From a virus: DNA of 39,731 nucleotides. Of this stretch, positions 1 to 7,861 are shown in pieces. Each line of letters opens with the position of its first letter. The stretch's first letter is position 1. The notes beneath the pieces are model-generated. The model saw nothing but the letters and a program-made list of their open reading frames with translations. It searched no databases and was not told where the DNA came from. A program made the translations under genes and the position numbers. The stretch is taken from the IMG/VR virus record IMGVR_UViG_3300042556_001714, positions 1-39,731 of that record. One strand, 5' to 3'.

Positions 1-44
1 CTCGGCCAGCGCCTGATCCCGCACGGGAACAGGCGCTGGCCGAG
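1..44. repeat. Fold-back inverted repeat at the left contig end
   Basis: Bases 1-15 are the exact reverse complement of bases 30-44, around the near-palindrome at 15-30. The homologous copy of this gene near the right end (around 39395) has unrelated bases where 1-15 should be, while homology begins at about base 16. I read 1-15 as an assembly or amplification fold-back at the contig end rather than a biological hairpin, though a true end structure cannot be excluded. Confidence 0.6.
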
Positions 45-218
45 CGGGACCGGGCGCGAGTCGAAGCACAGAAGGCCAAGCGACAGATCGGTCAGGCGCT
101 CAAGCCCGTCACGGGCGCCGCAGCCCCGGCGAACAGCAAGCCGAAGGCCAAGCCGATCACAACGGTTGACGAGGCGATGGAAAGTGCCATTGCCAGCGTC
201 CTTTCCACGATCCGCTAG
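3..218 (+). CDS. 3' fragment of scaffolding-type protein (second allele)
   Basis: This is the C-terminal end, without a start, of the gene that is complete at 38495-39598. It reads in the same frame into a TAG at 216-218 and ends with the same VDEAMESAIASVLSTIR tail. From about base 16 it aligns without gaps to 39396 onward, with roughly 27 substitutions in 224 bases counted by eye, many at third codon positions. It is therefore another allele of the same gene, seen because the circular genome was opened inside it. The first five codons fall in the fold-back and should not be trusted. The next gene, the capsid gene, follows with an AGGAGG site at 227-232. Confidence 0.8.
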   Translation, partial: RPAPDPAREQALAERDRARVEAQKAKRQIGQALKPVTGAAAPANSKPKAKPITTVDEAMESAIASVLSTIR

Positions 219-239
219 CGTCCCATAGGAGGGACTCTC

Positions 240-351
240 ATGCCTGCACCGACAGTCATTACCGATACGGAGCTGACTGGGCTCCTCAAGAACGTCTACA
301 GCCAGTTCCGCGAGAAGGTCCAGAACCAGGTCACCCCGCTCCTCGCCCAGC
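240..351 (+). repeat. Terminal overlap, identical to 39620-39731
   Basis: These 112 bases, the first 37 codons of the capsid gene, are identical to the last 112 bases of the window. Together with the homologous flanks they show that the molecule is circular, or circularly permuted, with a repeat unit of 39,380 bases. Confidence 0.9.
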
Positions 352-1556
352 TGGAGAAGGCCAAGGCGGGCGGCATCCGCAACATGCGCTGGGGCGGCAA
401 CAACGTGTTCTTCGACGTGGTCACCGGCCGCGCGTCGGGCGCCACGTTCTCCAGCGCCGGGTACTTCCCGGGTGACACCACCGCGCAGGAAGTCCAGGCG
501 AACGTCGGCGTGGTCCGCGCCTACACCACGCGCCAGGTGGACGGCCTCGCCTTCGTCGGGACGCAGTCGAAGGAGGCCGCGTTCACCACGATCCTCCGCA
601 AGACGATGGAGGAGATCAAGGACGCTTCCAAGCTGCTCATGCAGCAGGCGCTCCACAACAAGCCGGACGGCATCGTCGCGCTGGTGTCCAGTTACTCCGC
701 TGGCCCGCCGGTCACCGTCGTGGTCAACAGCCCCTACGGGCTGGCCAACGCCGGGCAGGGCTCGCTGCTCATCTCGGTGGGCGATACCATCGCCATCCTG
801 AACCCCACCGGCCCCGTGGTGCGCGGGCGGGCGCAGGTCACCGCGATCAGCGTCTCCGGCGACAACTCGACCCTGACCCTGTCGGCCGCGATCTCCGGCA
901 CCACGGGGTCGGACTGGGTGGTCAAGGCAACCGCCAGCGACACGTCGTACAACAGCGCCATGAACGGGCTGGTGAACATCACCAACCGTGGCGGGTCCTA
1001 CGGGACGCTGCACGGCGTGGCGGCCTCGACGTACCCGATCTGGAACACGGTGCGCCTGACTGCCGGCACCGACACTCCGGACGCGAACCAGCCGACCGAG
1101 TCGGACATCTGGGATCTCATCCAGCGGATCAACGGGCTCTCCGGCAAGGACGCCATGACCCGCCCGCAGGAGTTCCTGCTCATGTCCACCCCGGGCGTGA
1201 CCAAGAAGCTCATGGAGTCGATGGTGGCGCAGCGCCGGTTCACGGCGAGCGAGTTCTCGCGCACCATCAAGGGCGGCTACCGCGCCGTCGAGGTCTGCGG
1301 GATCAACATGGTGCAGGACTACTACGTCCCCGCCGGCACCATCTACCTCCTGCACATCCCCTCGCTCTCATGGGTGGATGCAAAGGACTGGGGCTTCGTC
1401 GAGTTCGAGGGCGCCGGGCCGTGGCGGTGGCTGCAGGGCCGCGATGCGTTCGAGACGACCTACGGGTGGTACGGGAACCTGGCCTGCCTTGCGCGCAACG
1501 CGCACGGGATCATCACCGGGTACACCGACACGCAGCGCTACTCGCACGTCATCTAA
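240..1556 (+). CDS. Major capsid protein
   Basis: The 438-residue product is called as the major capsid protein, which would form the icosahedral shell. The call rests on position, directly after portal and scaffold on the circular map, and on size, composition and layout. An N-terminal helical region (residues 1-45) is followed by a mixed alpha/beta body, a Gly/Thr/Val-rich insertion at about 160-230 that could be a surface domain, and a beta-rich C-terminus (MVQDYYVPAGTIYLL, then a Trp-rich stretch). This fits an HK97-type fold, but I cannot confirm the fold by eye. AGGAGG at 227-232 supports the ATG at 240. No protease gene is seen next to it, so cleavage of a delta domain is not indicated. 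A stem-loop follows the stop codon. Confidence 0.85.
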   Translation: MPAPTVITDTELTGLLKNVYSQFREKVQNQVTPLLAQLEKAKAGGIRNMRWGGNNVFFDVVTGRASGATFSSAGYFPGDTTAQEVQANVGVVRAYTTRQVDGLAFVGTQSKEAAFTTILRKTMEEIKDASKLLMQQALHNKPDGIVALVSSYSAGPPVTVVVNSPYGLANAGQGSLLISVGDTIAILNPTGPVVRGRAQVTAISVSGDNSTLTLSAAISGTTGSDWVVKATASDTSYNSAMNGLVNITNRGGSYGTLHGVAASTYPIWNTVRLTAGTDTPDANQPTESDIWDLIQRINGLSGKDAMTRPQEFLLMSTPGVTKKLMESMVAQRRFTASEFSRTIKGGYRAVEVCGINMVQDYYVPAGTIYLLHIPSLSWVDAKDWGFVEFEGAGPWRWLQGRDAFETTYGWYGNLACLARNAHGIITGYTDTQRYSHVI

Positions 1557-1567
1557 GCGTGAACGGT

Positions 1568-1592
1568 GGGGGGTGGCACGGCGCCGCCCCCC
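1568..1592 (+). terminator. GC-rich stem-loop after the capsid gene
   Basis: A 10-bp stem (GGGGGGTGGC pairing GCCGCCCCCC with one G-U) encloses a five-base loop, 12 bases after the capsid stop. A short T run (CCCTTTTTCTT) lies about 17 bases further on, too far for a classical intrinsic terminator. It could be a leaky terminator or an RNA-stabilising hairpin that raises capsid expression relative to the downstream tail genes. Confidence 0.4.
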
Positions 1593-1627
1593 GCTGACGC
1601 GCTGGCCCTTTTTCTTCGGAGCAACCC

Positions 1628-2062
1628 ATGAGCGTTGGAAACGCTTTCATGCCTCGGCCCGGCCGGTTCGGGACGCACCCGGTGCCGCTGACCAGCGGGC
1701 GCATCAACACCGGCACGTTGGCCGCTGGCACGCAGAATCACAACATCGGGGCGATGGCGGCGACGTGCGTTGTTTCGCGCGCCACTATCTGCGCCGAGAC
1801 GTTCCCCACAGCGGCGACGAGTTGCACGCTGCAGCTGTTCAAGATGACGGGGGTGACGGCGCTGGCGCTGACGGCGGCGGTGGACATCAACGCCAAGACG
1901 GCTGACACGCCGATTCAGGTGGCGGTGACCGGCACGCTGACCGATGCCCAGCGCACGCTGCTCCCCGGGGACAGTCTTCGGGTGGCCATCGTGACGGTCG
2001 GCGCGGTGTCGGTGCAACCGGACGATCTGCTCATCGTGGTCGAACTGCTGGTGCAGGACTAA
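1628..2062 (+). CDS. Small virion-associated protein, unknown
   Basis: The 144-residue protein is rich in Thr, Ala and Val with almost no charged runs. The body (about 25-140) alternates hydrophobic and small polar residues, as in a beta-sandwich. Placed between the capsid protein and the tail adaptors, it could be a head decoration or capsid fibre protein; this is inference from position and composition only. The start at 1628 is the ATG after a long leader; the nearest purine-rich site is CTTCGGAGCAACCC at 1614-1627. The next gene starts three bases after its stop, which suggests co-translation. Confidence 0.6.
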   Translation: MSVGNAFMPRPGRFGTHPVPLTSGRINTGTLAAGTQNHNIGAMAATCVVSRATICAETFPTAATSCTLQLFKMTGVTALALTAAVDINAKTADTPIQVAVTGTLTDAQRTLLPGDSLRVAIVTVGAVSVQPDDLLIVVELLVQD

Positions 2063-2065
2063 GTC

Positions 2066-2515
2066 GTGTCCGTGCTGGTGAACGCACTGGGGCGCCCTGA
2101 GCCGTCGCCGGAGGTCCAGCGGCGGCTTCGGGCGGTCCACCCGAACCTGTTCCTGCGCTTCATCGACCATCTCGGGACGCACTGGGCGATCTGCTGGCAG
2201 TGGCCGGAGAACGACCGGCGCTGGGAGACGGTGCAGAGTGGGGAGGTCGATCCCGCGCGCGCGCATGACATCGTCGGCTACCTGCCGATGGACTGCTCGC
2301 TGGACGACGCCCCGGCGCACCTGCACCGCGTGATGCGGACGTTTCCGAAGGAGGAAGTGGCGGCGCTGGCGGATCGCATTCTCCGCTTCAACGAGACGGA
2401 GGCGCTGAACGAGCAGGTCAACGCGGTACTGCAGGAGCTGACGGACAGCCCGGACCCCACGGGGCTGACGAAGGTGCGGCGGGGCCGCAGGGTCAAGGTT
2501 TCCCCCGCCATCTAG
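2066..2515 (+). CDS. Conserved-looking hypothetical protein of the connector region
   Basis: The 149-residue protein starts at a GTG three bases after the preceding stop. Residues 20-75 are Trp/His-rich (WAICWQWPEND), the middle is helical (about 85-130, rich in Glu, Leu and Arg), and the C-terminus is basic (KVRRGRRVKVSPAI). I do not recognise a family. Its place between the capsid gene and the tail adaptor suggests a structural or assembly role. Small soluble proteins with a basic tail in this slot can be head-completion factors, but nothing in the sequence proves that here. Confidence 0.55.
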   Translation: MSVLVNALGRPEPSPEVQRRLRAVHPNLFLRFIDHLGTHWAICWQWPENDRRWETVQSGEVDPARAHDIVGYLPMDCSLDDAPAHLHRVMRTFPKEEVAALADRILRFNETEALNEQVNAVLQELTDSPDPTGLTKVRRGRRVKVSPAI

Positions 2516-2536
2516 CGTTCCCCCTCTGAGGCGCCC

Positions 2537-3223
2537 ATGCCCGCTGTGACCCGTGCCCAACTGATTAGCGACACGCGGGAATACATGGACGCCGTCCAGT
2601 CTACCCGCTGGTCCGACAGTTTCATCCAGACGGTGCTGAACGCCGTCTATGACGCCGAGTGGTCGAACATCCTGAACGCTGCGCCGTACTACCGGTTCGC
2701 GCAGCGGAACGTGACCACGGACGCCAACGGGCAGGTCGCGCTCACCGCGCTGGACAGCGGGGGCGGCGACAGCCAGCAGCTGCTCTACCGCGTGATGTCC
2801 GTCTCGGACGGGAACGTCTTGTACACCGAGACACGGTTCCAGGACGTGCCGCTGGCCACCACCACGAACTACCTGCCCGTCTACGACCGGCTGTATTACC
2901 TCACCGGGACGTACCTGCAGGCGCTGCCAGTGGCGTTTGGCGTGGGGCTGTACATCGGCATCAACTACAAGCCCACCGCGCTCTCCGACCTCGCCTCGGA
3001 CGCCTCGGTGCTGGACTGGCCGCCGAACTCGCACTTGGTCCTCGTCTACCAAGGCGCGTACCAGCTGCTGCTCAAGGGCGGGGCGGAGGCACAGTCGGCC
3101 AGCTACCTCAAGAAGCTGGCGGAGGAGGAGCGGGCGACGATGCTGGACGACCTGCGCCGGCAGACGATCAACCCGACGCGGCTGGCGTACCCTGACCAGA
3201 AGTGGGACTGGAGCGGCGGCTGA
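2537..3223 (+). CDS. Putative head-to-tail adaptor (tail tube A-like)
   Basis: The 228-residue protein has the layout of podovirus adaptor proteins, which form the ring joining portal and tail nozzle. An N-terminal helical part (ISDTREYMDAVQ, then WSDSFIQTVLN) is followed by a beta-rich middle (about 60-145) and a C-terminal helical bundle (about 160-215: a QGAYQLLLKGG helix, then a KKLAEEERATMLDDL helix). Position supports this, since it sits directly before the nozzle-like gene. Its stop (TGA 3221-3223) overlaps the next start as TGATG, so the two are translationally coupled. Family membership is inferred from layout, not from a unique motif. Confidence 0.6.
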   Translation: MPAVTRAQLISDTREYMDAVQSTRWSDSFIQTVLNAVYDAEWSNILNAAPYYRFAQRNVTTDANGQVALTALDSGGGDSQQLLYRVMSVSDGNVLYTETRFQDVPLATTTNYLPVYDRLYYLTGTYLQALPVAFGVGLYIGINYKPTALSDLASDASVLDWPPNSHLVLVYQGAYQLLLKGGAEAQSASYLKKLAEEERATMLDDLRRQTINPTRLAYPDQKWDWSGG

Positions 3224-4764
3224 TGGCGAACGAGCCTGGCGGCACACGGTTGGCCGACATGCAGCCCCGCTTCGACGGCGGGGTCAATCCTATTTCGGAC
3301 GACGCCGTGCTGGCCGAGAACCAGATGCGGCGGGCGATCAACGCGCGCCTGACCGACTACGGCGCGGCCACGAAGCGCGGGGGCACCCGGCGCACGTCCA
3401 CCGCCGTGCTGTCGGCCCACGCCATCGCCAACGGCTACACCTGGCGCCGGGACAGCGGCAGCGTGGACATCTTGGTCGTGGGCAACGGCGTGCTGTACAC
3501 GACGACCTACGGCGCGTTTCCGTGGACGTACACCGCCCGCACCGGCGCGCTGTCCACGACGGTGACGCCGACGTTTGCCAAGTTCATCGACGGCACGGGC
3601 GCGGATGTCATCTACATCGGGGATGGCGGGCTGCTCAACAAGTGGAACGGCACCACGCTGACGGTGGACATCGCGGGGACGATCGGCGCGACGATGTTGG
3701 CGGTCCACAACCAGCGCCTGTACTCCTGCGGCTGCAGCGCGGCCCCGGACTCGATCTTCTACTCGGCGCTGAACAACGGCGACACGCTGGGCAACGGCGC
3801 GCTGGACGGCGGGCAGATCGTCGTGCGGACGTTTGGCGACGAGAACGTGGTCGGGCTGGCGTCGATTAACACCTCGCTCCTCATCTTCCACCGGCGTGGC
3901 ATCTCGCGCCTGACGGGGTTTGGGCAGGATGACATCACCGTGGCACCGCAGGCCGTCTCGGCGGACGTGGGGCTCATCGCGGCCAAGAGCATCGTGGCGA
4001 ACGACAACGTGGCGTACTTCGTCTCGGAGCGCGGCCTCTATCGCTGCAACGAGGCGGAAGTCGCGGCGGTAGGCACGGCCCAGACGCCGGACCCGCTGCT
4101 CCCCATCATCCGCTCCCTCTCGGCCGCGCAGTTCGACTTGGTCCGCGCCGTGTTCAACCGGGGCACGAAGGAGCTGTGGATCACGATGCCCGGCTTCGGC
4201 TGCTACGTCTACCACACGGTGCTGCAGGCGTGGGCGGGTCCGTGGGACACGGGCTTCGTGGACCCGGACACCACGACGCTGTTCGAGACGCTGAACACGG
4301 CGGGGCTGCCGGTCATCTTGAAGGGTGACGCGAGCGGATGGGTGTCGCTGTGCGATGCGCCGGACGTGTTCCGCGACAACGTGGCGGCGGCCGGCACGGG
4401 GGGCGAGCGGTACGCCATGAGCGTGCAGGCCCACCGGTTCTATTTCGGGGACGAGGCGCTGGCCAAGTCGCTGCGGTGGGCGTACCTGACGGCGCAGCTC
4501 AAGGGGTCGGACCAGACCCGCGTGGAGTGGAACACGGGCGATAGCTTCGGTTCGTTCACGCTGCCGCCGTCCACGGACGAGTCGTGGGGCGGCGCGGGGA
4601 CGGTCTGGGGGACGGGCACCTGGGGGGGGGGGGGGAGCCAGAGCTACCGCATCCCGCTGGGTGGCACGGGGTACTACGTCGATTTCAGCATCATCGACTC
4701 GGGCGATGCCCTGCCGGTGTTCAGCCGGTTGCAGTCCGAGGCGTTTTCCTTGGGACGGAGGTAG
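3223..4764 (+). CDS. Tail nozzle-like structural protein
   Basis: The product from this start is 513 residues (MANEPGGTRL). An upstream in-frame start at 3202 is possible, but the TGATG coupling with the preceding gene argues for 3223. The N-terminus carries a signature seen in many podovirus tail hub or nozzle proteins: FDGGVNPISDDAVLAENQM, then INARLTDYGAATKRGGTRR, a 'few-of-the-genes-know-their-number' type of opening in which a short segment plus KRGGT precedes repeated beta blades. The body consists of repeated hydrophobic strands with Gly turns, suggesting a beta-propeller. An odd point is a run of 14 G bases at 4622-4635 coding for TWGGGGSQ near the C-terminus. The role as the distal tail tube is inferred. 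Confidence 0.65.
   Translation: MANEPGGTRLADMQPRFDGGVNPISDDAVLAENQMRRAINARLTDYGAATKRGGTRRTSTAVLSAHAIANGYTWRRDSGSVDILVVGNGVLYTTTYGAFPWTYTARTGALSTTVTPTFAKFIDGTGADVIYIGDGGLLNKWNGTTLTVDIAGTIGATMLAVHNQRLYSCGCSAAPDSIFYSALNNGDTLGNGALDGGQIVVRTFGDENVVGLASINTSLLIFHRRGISRLTGFGQDDITVAPQAVSADVGLIAAKSIVANDNVAYFVSERGLYRCNEAEVAAVGTAQTPDPLLPIIRSLSAAQFDLVRAVFNRGTKELWITMPGFGCYVYHTVLQAWAGPWDTGFVDPDTTTLFETLNTAGLPVILKGDASGWVSLCDAPDVFRDNVAAAGTGGERYAMSVQAHRFYFGDEALAKSLRWAYLTAQLKGSDQTRVEWNTGDSFGSFTLPPSTDESWGGAGTVWGTGTWGGGGSQSYRIPLGGTGYYVDFSIIDSGDALPVFSRLQSEAFSLGRR
4622..4635 (+). repeat. G14 homopolymer inside the nozzle-like gene
   Basis: Fourteen consecutive G bases are read as the end of a Trp codon plus four Gly codons. 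The frame is open through it in this assembly. Such a tract is prone to sequencing and replication slippage; a one-base change would truncate or extend the last 43 or so residues. Confidence 0.95.
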
Positions 4765-4767
4765 GAC

Positions 4768-6894
4768 ATGCCGACGACGATTGGCCAGCACACGGTGGCC
4801 ACGTTCACCAGCCCGGTCAACGGCACCACGCCGATTGACGCCAACACGGTGCGCGGGAACGACAACACCATCCGCACCAGCTACAACAACCACGACAGCG
4901 ACCCGGGCATCCACGTCCAGTCGTCCACGCTGGCCTCGCGCCCGGTGGCGGGGACGGCGGGGCGCAAGTGGATCACGGCGGACGCGGGCAGCTACAAGCT
5001 GTGGTACGACGATGGCACGCGGTGGCATGAGATCGGCAACGATGCCGTGGACATTGCCGTCGTGGCGGACGAGACGCTGGTGAAGGGCGACGTGCTGAGC
5101 ATCACGGGGTTCAACAACGGCCTCAACCTCCCGCGCGTGGCGAAGTACACGGGCGCGTCTCCGGCGTTTGCCGTCGCGGCCGAGGCGATTGCCAACGGGG
5201 CGCAGGGGTACGTCATCAACACGGGGCTCATCAACGACCTCAACACGAACGCCTTCGGGGCCATCGGGACGATCCTGTACCCGGCGGCGACGGGGACGTT
5301 CACGGCGACCAAGCCGGTGTCGGGGACGTACCAGACGGCGGCTTATGTGCTGCGGCAGAACAGCAGCAACGGGGCGTTGTACGTCGAGTTCAGCGCGCCG
5401 CGCATCGTGGAGCGGTCGGACAACACGGCGTCCACGGTGGTGCTGCGGGATGCCAGCGGCAATTTCTCGGCCGGCACGATCACGGCCACGCTGTCGGGCA
5501 GCATCACGGGGAACGCCGCGACCGCCACGGCGCTCCAGACGGCGCGCAACATCAACGGGGTGTCGTTCAACGGGACCGCTGACATCACCGTGACGGCTGC
5601 CGCCGGGACGCTGACGGGCACGACCCTCGCCAGCAACGTGGTGTCGTCGTCGCTCACGTCGGTGGGGACGCTGACCAACCTGACGGTCACGAACACGATC
5701 ACCGGCAGCGTCAGCGGCAGCAGCGGCAGCACGACGGGCAACGCCGCAACGGCGACCGCCTTGCAGACCGCGCGCACCATCAACGGCGTCAGCTTCAACG
5801 GCACGGCGGACATCACGGTCACGGCGGCAGCGGGCACGCTGTCGGGCAACACGCTGGCGTCTGGCGTGACGGCGAGCAGCCTCACCAGCGTCGGCACGCT
5901 GACCAGCCTGACGGTGAGCGGGAACGGCGTGTTCGGTCCGGAAAACGGGCGATCCGTTGATACGAGCTACATCCGTGTGTATGGCGGCACGATTGCTACG
6001 GCTGGCGCCAACCTATTGGTATTTGGCGACAGCCACCCGTCAGCGCCGGGTCGCCTCAGTCTCAGCGCGTCCGGCACTGGGCATGTAGAGATTAACACTG
6101 GCGGGTTTCAGCGCCTTCTGCTCGACGCCTCCGGCAACCTCGGCCTCGGGGTGACGCCGAGTGCGTGGGACGCATCGTTCCGTGCGTTGCAGGTTGGATC
6201 AGGAACGCCGTTCGCTATGGACAGCAGCGGGGCGATTGGCCTGAACTACTTCTACGACGGTGCGTACAAGTACGTCGGGAATTCGACCGCCACGTTGTAT
6301 TCCCTAGCATCAGGGCAGCATCGCTGGTACGTCGCAGCATCCGGCACCGCTGGCAACGCGATCACGTTCACGCAGGCGCTCACTTTGAACGCGAACGGCG
6401 GGCTGCAAACGCTGAACACCATCGGGGTCGGCAACACCACGCCCGCGACCTCTGGTGCAGGCATCTCGTTCCCTGCCACGCAGTCTGCCTCGTCCGACGC
6501 CAATACGCTGGACGACTACGAGGAAGGGACGTGGGTGCCGACGCTGACGAACTTGACGCTGGGCAACGCGGTCACGGCATTTCGGTACGTCAAGGTCGGG
6601 CAGATGGTCACGCTGGACATCGTGATTGAGTGGGGAAGCACCACGTCCTCAAGCGGGCAGTGGCGCATTAGCCTGCCGTTCAACGCGCAGGCGACCGGCG
6701 GCGGGTCTGCCTATCTCTACGATGACACCGGCTCAGAGTATGTCGTGCCAGCCACCGTGTACACCGCGAGCTTCGGGCAGACGCTGGTGATCGGCAGCGG
6801 CTCGGGCGCGGGCTTCGTGACCAACACCGCGCCATTCACCTGGGCGCAGAACGACCGGTTTGGCTGTTCGATCACCTACCGCGCCACCGCCTAA
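4768..6894 (+). CDS. Tail fibre or receptor-binding protein
   Basis: This is a 708-residue tail fibre. The N-terminal part (1-240) probably attaches to the tail; it includes a WITADAGSYKLWYDDGTRW segment, then beta-rich sequence. The middle has two nearly identical 59-residue repeats (residues 249-307 and 325-383), each opening with NAATATALQTAR.INGVSFNG, a type common in trimeric phage fibres. The distal part (about 390-560) has the LGLGVTPSAW and LTLNANGGLQTLN segments often seen in aquatic phage fibres, followed by the widespread DANTLDDYEEGTWVPTL motif that opens the C-terminal domain. Sequence from about 5935 to 6480 is visibly less GC-rich than the flanks, which hints at exchange of the receptor-binding module. 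No intramolecular chaperone is apparent. Confidence 0.85.
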   Translation: MPTTIGQHTVATFTSPVNGTTPIDANTVRGNDNTIRTSYNNHDSDPGIHVQSSTLASRPVAGTAGRKWITADAGSYKLWYDDGTRWHEIGNDAVDIAVVADETLVKGDVLSITGFNNGLNLPRVAKYTGASPAFAVAAEAIANGAQGYVINTGLINDLNTNAFGAIGTILYPAATGTFTATKPVSGTYQTAAYVLRQNSSNGALYVEFSAPRIVERSDNTASTVVLRDASGNFSAGTITATLSGSITGNAATATALQTARNINGVSFNGTADITVTAAAGTLTGTTLASNVVSSSLTSVGTLTNLTVTNTITGSVSGSSGSTTGNAATATALQTARTINGVSFNGTADITVTAAAGTLSGNTLASGVTASSLTSVGTLTSLTVSGNGVFGPENGRSVDTSYIRVYGGTIATAGANLLVFGDSHPSAPGRLSLSASGTGHVEINTGGFQRLLLDASGNLGLGVTPSAWDASFRALQVGSGTPFAMDSSGAIGLNYFYDGAYKYVGNSTATLYSLASGQHRWYVAASGTAGNAITFTQALTLNANGGLQTLNTIGVGNTTPATSGAGISFPATQSASSDANTLDDYEEGTWVPTLTNLTLGNAVTAFRYVKVGQMVTLDIVIEWGSTTSSSGQWRISLPFNAQATGGGSAYLYDDTGSEYVVPATVYTASFGQTLVIGSGSGAGFVTNTAPFTWAQNDRFGCSITYRATA
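5512..5916 (+). repeat. Two 59-residue coding repeats in the tail fibre
   Basis: Unit one is 5512-5688 and unit two is 5740-5916, separated by 51 bases coding for a Ser/Gly/Thr linker. The proteins differ at only a few positions, but the DNA differs at many third codon positions, so the duplication is old or has been recoded against recombination. Confidence 0.9.
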
Positions 6895-6907
6895 CCAAGG
6901 ACACCCC

Positions 6908-7246
6908 ATGAGCCTGATCACGATTAGCACCGCCAGCATCAACTACACGTCCGGCACCACCGACTGCCAGTGCAGCGTGGCGGTGGACGTGCCCACCATC
7001 GGCACGACCTACGTCGGGCGCAGCGTCTCGCTGGCGTCGGACGACCTTGGCCCCGACTGGACCGACGCCGACCTGTGCGCCGCCGTCGCCGCGAAGCTGG
7101 ACGTGGACGTGGCGGATGTGAGCGTGGCGCCCGGACCCGTCGTGTGGGAGGAGGTCAAGGCGGCGAAGCTGGCGGCCAAGCGCGTGACGACCGCCGAGCC
7201 GACCGAGCCGACCGAGCCGACTGACATCATCCCGGAGACCGTGTAA
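6908..7246 (+). CDS. Hypothetical protein after the tail fibre
   Basis: The 112-residue protein starts at the ATG at 6908 (MSLITISTASINY), behind AAGGACACCCC. The ORF extends upstream to 6860 but only into the fibre gene. The N-terminal half is beta-like, the middle is acidic (DDLGPDWTDADLC), and the C-terminus has a short EPTEPTEPT repeat made of three copies of a nine-base unit. I do not recognise it. Small proteins directly after a fibre gene can be fibre-assembly or accessory tail proteins. Confidence 0.6.
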   Translation: MSLITISTASINYTSGTTDCQCSVAVDVPTIGTTYVGRSVSLASDDLGPDWTDADLCAAVAAKLDVDVADVSVAPGPVVWEEVKAAKLAAKRVTTAEPTEPTEPTDIIPETV

Positions 7247-7248
7247 CC

Positions 7249-7467
7249 ATGTCCATCGTGCATCTGAGCCCCGTCGAGCAGGCGTACGTCGCCGAGATCG
7301 CCGCGCAGGCCGCTGCGGCGCAGCAGCAGGCAAACGCCAAGCTGGCGGTCGTCCTCGACGCGCACGGCCTCGCGCAGAGCGGAGCGAAGTTCCACCACGA
7401 TGGCACGGCGTGGACGCTGCGGCTGCCGACCCCGGCGGCCGACGACCCGCCGGTCAACGACCCGTAA
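7249..7467 (+). CDS. Small hypothetical protein
   Basis: The 72-residue protein starts three bases after the preceding stop. Residues 5-40 form an Ala/Gln-rich helix (VEQAYVAEIAAQAAAAQQQ), followed by a short beta-like segment (FHHDGTAWTLRLP) and an acidic Pro-rich tail. It is part of the run of small genes between fibre and ejection proteins. No family is recognised. Confidence 0.55.
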   Translation: MSIVHLSPVEQAYVAEIAAQAAAAQQQANAKLAVVLDAHGLAQSGAKFHHDGTAWTLRLPTPAADDPPVNDP

Positions 7468-7473
7468 CCGGCC

Positions 7474-7647
7474 ATGCCGAAGCGCAAGGTGGCGTTCTGG
7501 AAGAAGCCCGCGCCGAAGGGCGAGGAGCCGACCACGCTGACGCCGAAGCAGAAGGCGTCGGCCAAGGCGCGGGCGAAGGCGGCAGGGCGCCCCTGGCCGA
7601 ACTTGGTCGATAACGCCGCAGTCGCCCGCAAGGCGAAGGAGCGATAG
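7474..7647 (+). CDS. Small basic protein, unknown
   Basis: The 57-residue, very Lys/Arg-rich protein opens with MPKRKVAFWKKPAPKG and carries a helical KQKASAKARAKAAGRPW segment. It lies six bases after one gene and directly abuts the next (TAG then ATG). The composition suggests nucleic-acid binding or packing in the virion interior. Similar short KAKAxAAGRPWPN-type proteins occur in other environmental phages, but I cannot assign a function. Confidence 0.65.
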   Translation: MPKRKVAFWKKPAPKGEEPTTLTPKQKASAKARAKAAGRPWPNLVDNAAVARKAKER

Positions 7648-7836
7648 ATGCCGATGACCAGCAAGGCGCAGAGCCGCCTGATGTATGCGGCGGCAGCAGG
7701 CAAGGTGAAGGACGGGCCGAGCAAGAAGGTGGCCAAGGAGTTCATCGAGGCCACGCCGAAGAAGGCGTACCAGGACATGCCGGAGAAAGCCTCTGGCAAG
7801 AAGAAGGCGGTCCTCAAGAGGAAGGGAGGGTACTGA
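7648..7836 (+). CDS. Small basic phage protein (SKAQSRLM family, DUF3008-like)
   Basis: The 62-residue protein starts immediately after the previous stop. It has the recurring phage motif SKAQSRLMYAAAAGKVKDG followed by KKVAKEFIEATPKKAYQDM and a basic tail. I recognise this pattern from small phage proteins grouped near DUF3008; the exact family number is uncertain. The function is unknown; it travels with structural genes and is probably DNA- or virion-associated. Confidence 0.7.
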   Translation: MPMTSKAQSRLMYAAAAGKVKDGPSKKVAKEFIEATPKKAYQDMPEKASGKKKAVLKRKGGY

Positions 7837-7837
7837 C

Positions 7838-7861
7838 ATGGCACGCAGGCGCGGGGGGCTA
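7838..7861 (+). pseudogene. Vestigial start of the 8341 gene, cut off by the HNH insertion
   Basis: After an AGGGAGG site, the ATG at 7838 begins MARRRGGL, then continues into sequence that is antisense to the HNH gene. The intact gene at 8341 begins MARKRGGL with different codons. I read 7838-7861 as the original 5' end, orphaned by insertion of the HNH element. The last base of the vestige overlaps the stop codon of the HNH gene. Confidence 0.55.

Noticed and set aside
240-351. Short direct terminal repeat of a T7-type genome
   Set aside because: The homology continues upstream as a diverged allele and lies within genes, so it reflects assembly closure rather than physical termini.
1553-3247. 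564-residue antisense open frame
   Set aside because: It is Arg/Val-rich translation of GC-rich sense genes with no start signal; the sense strand has well-formed coupled genes.
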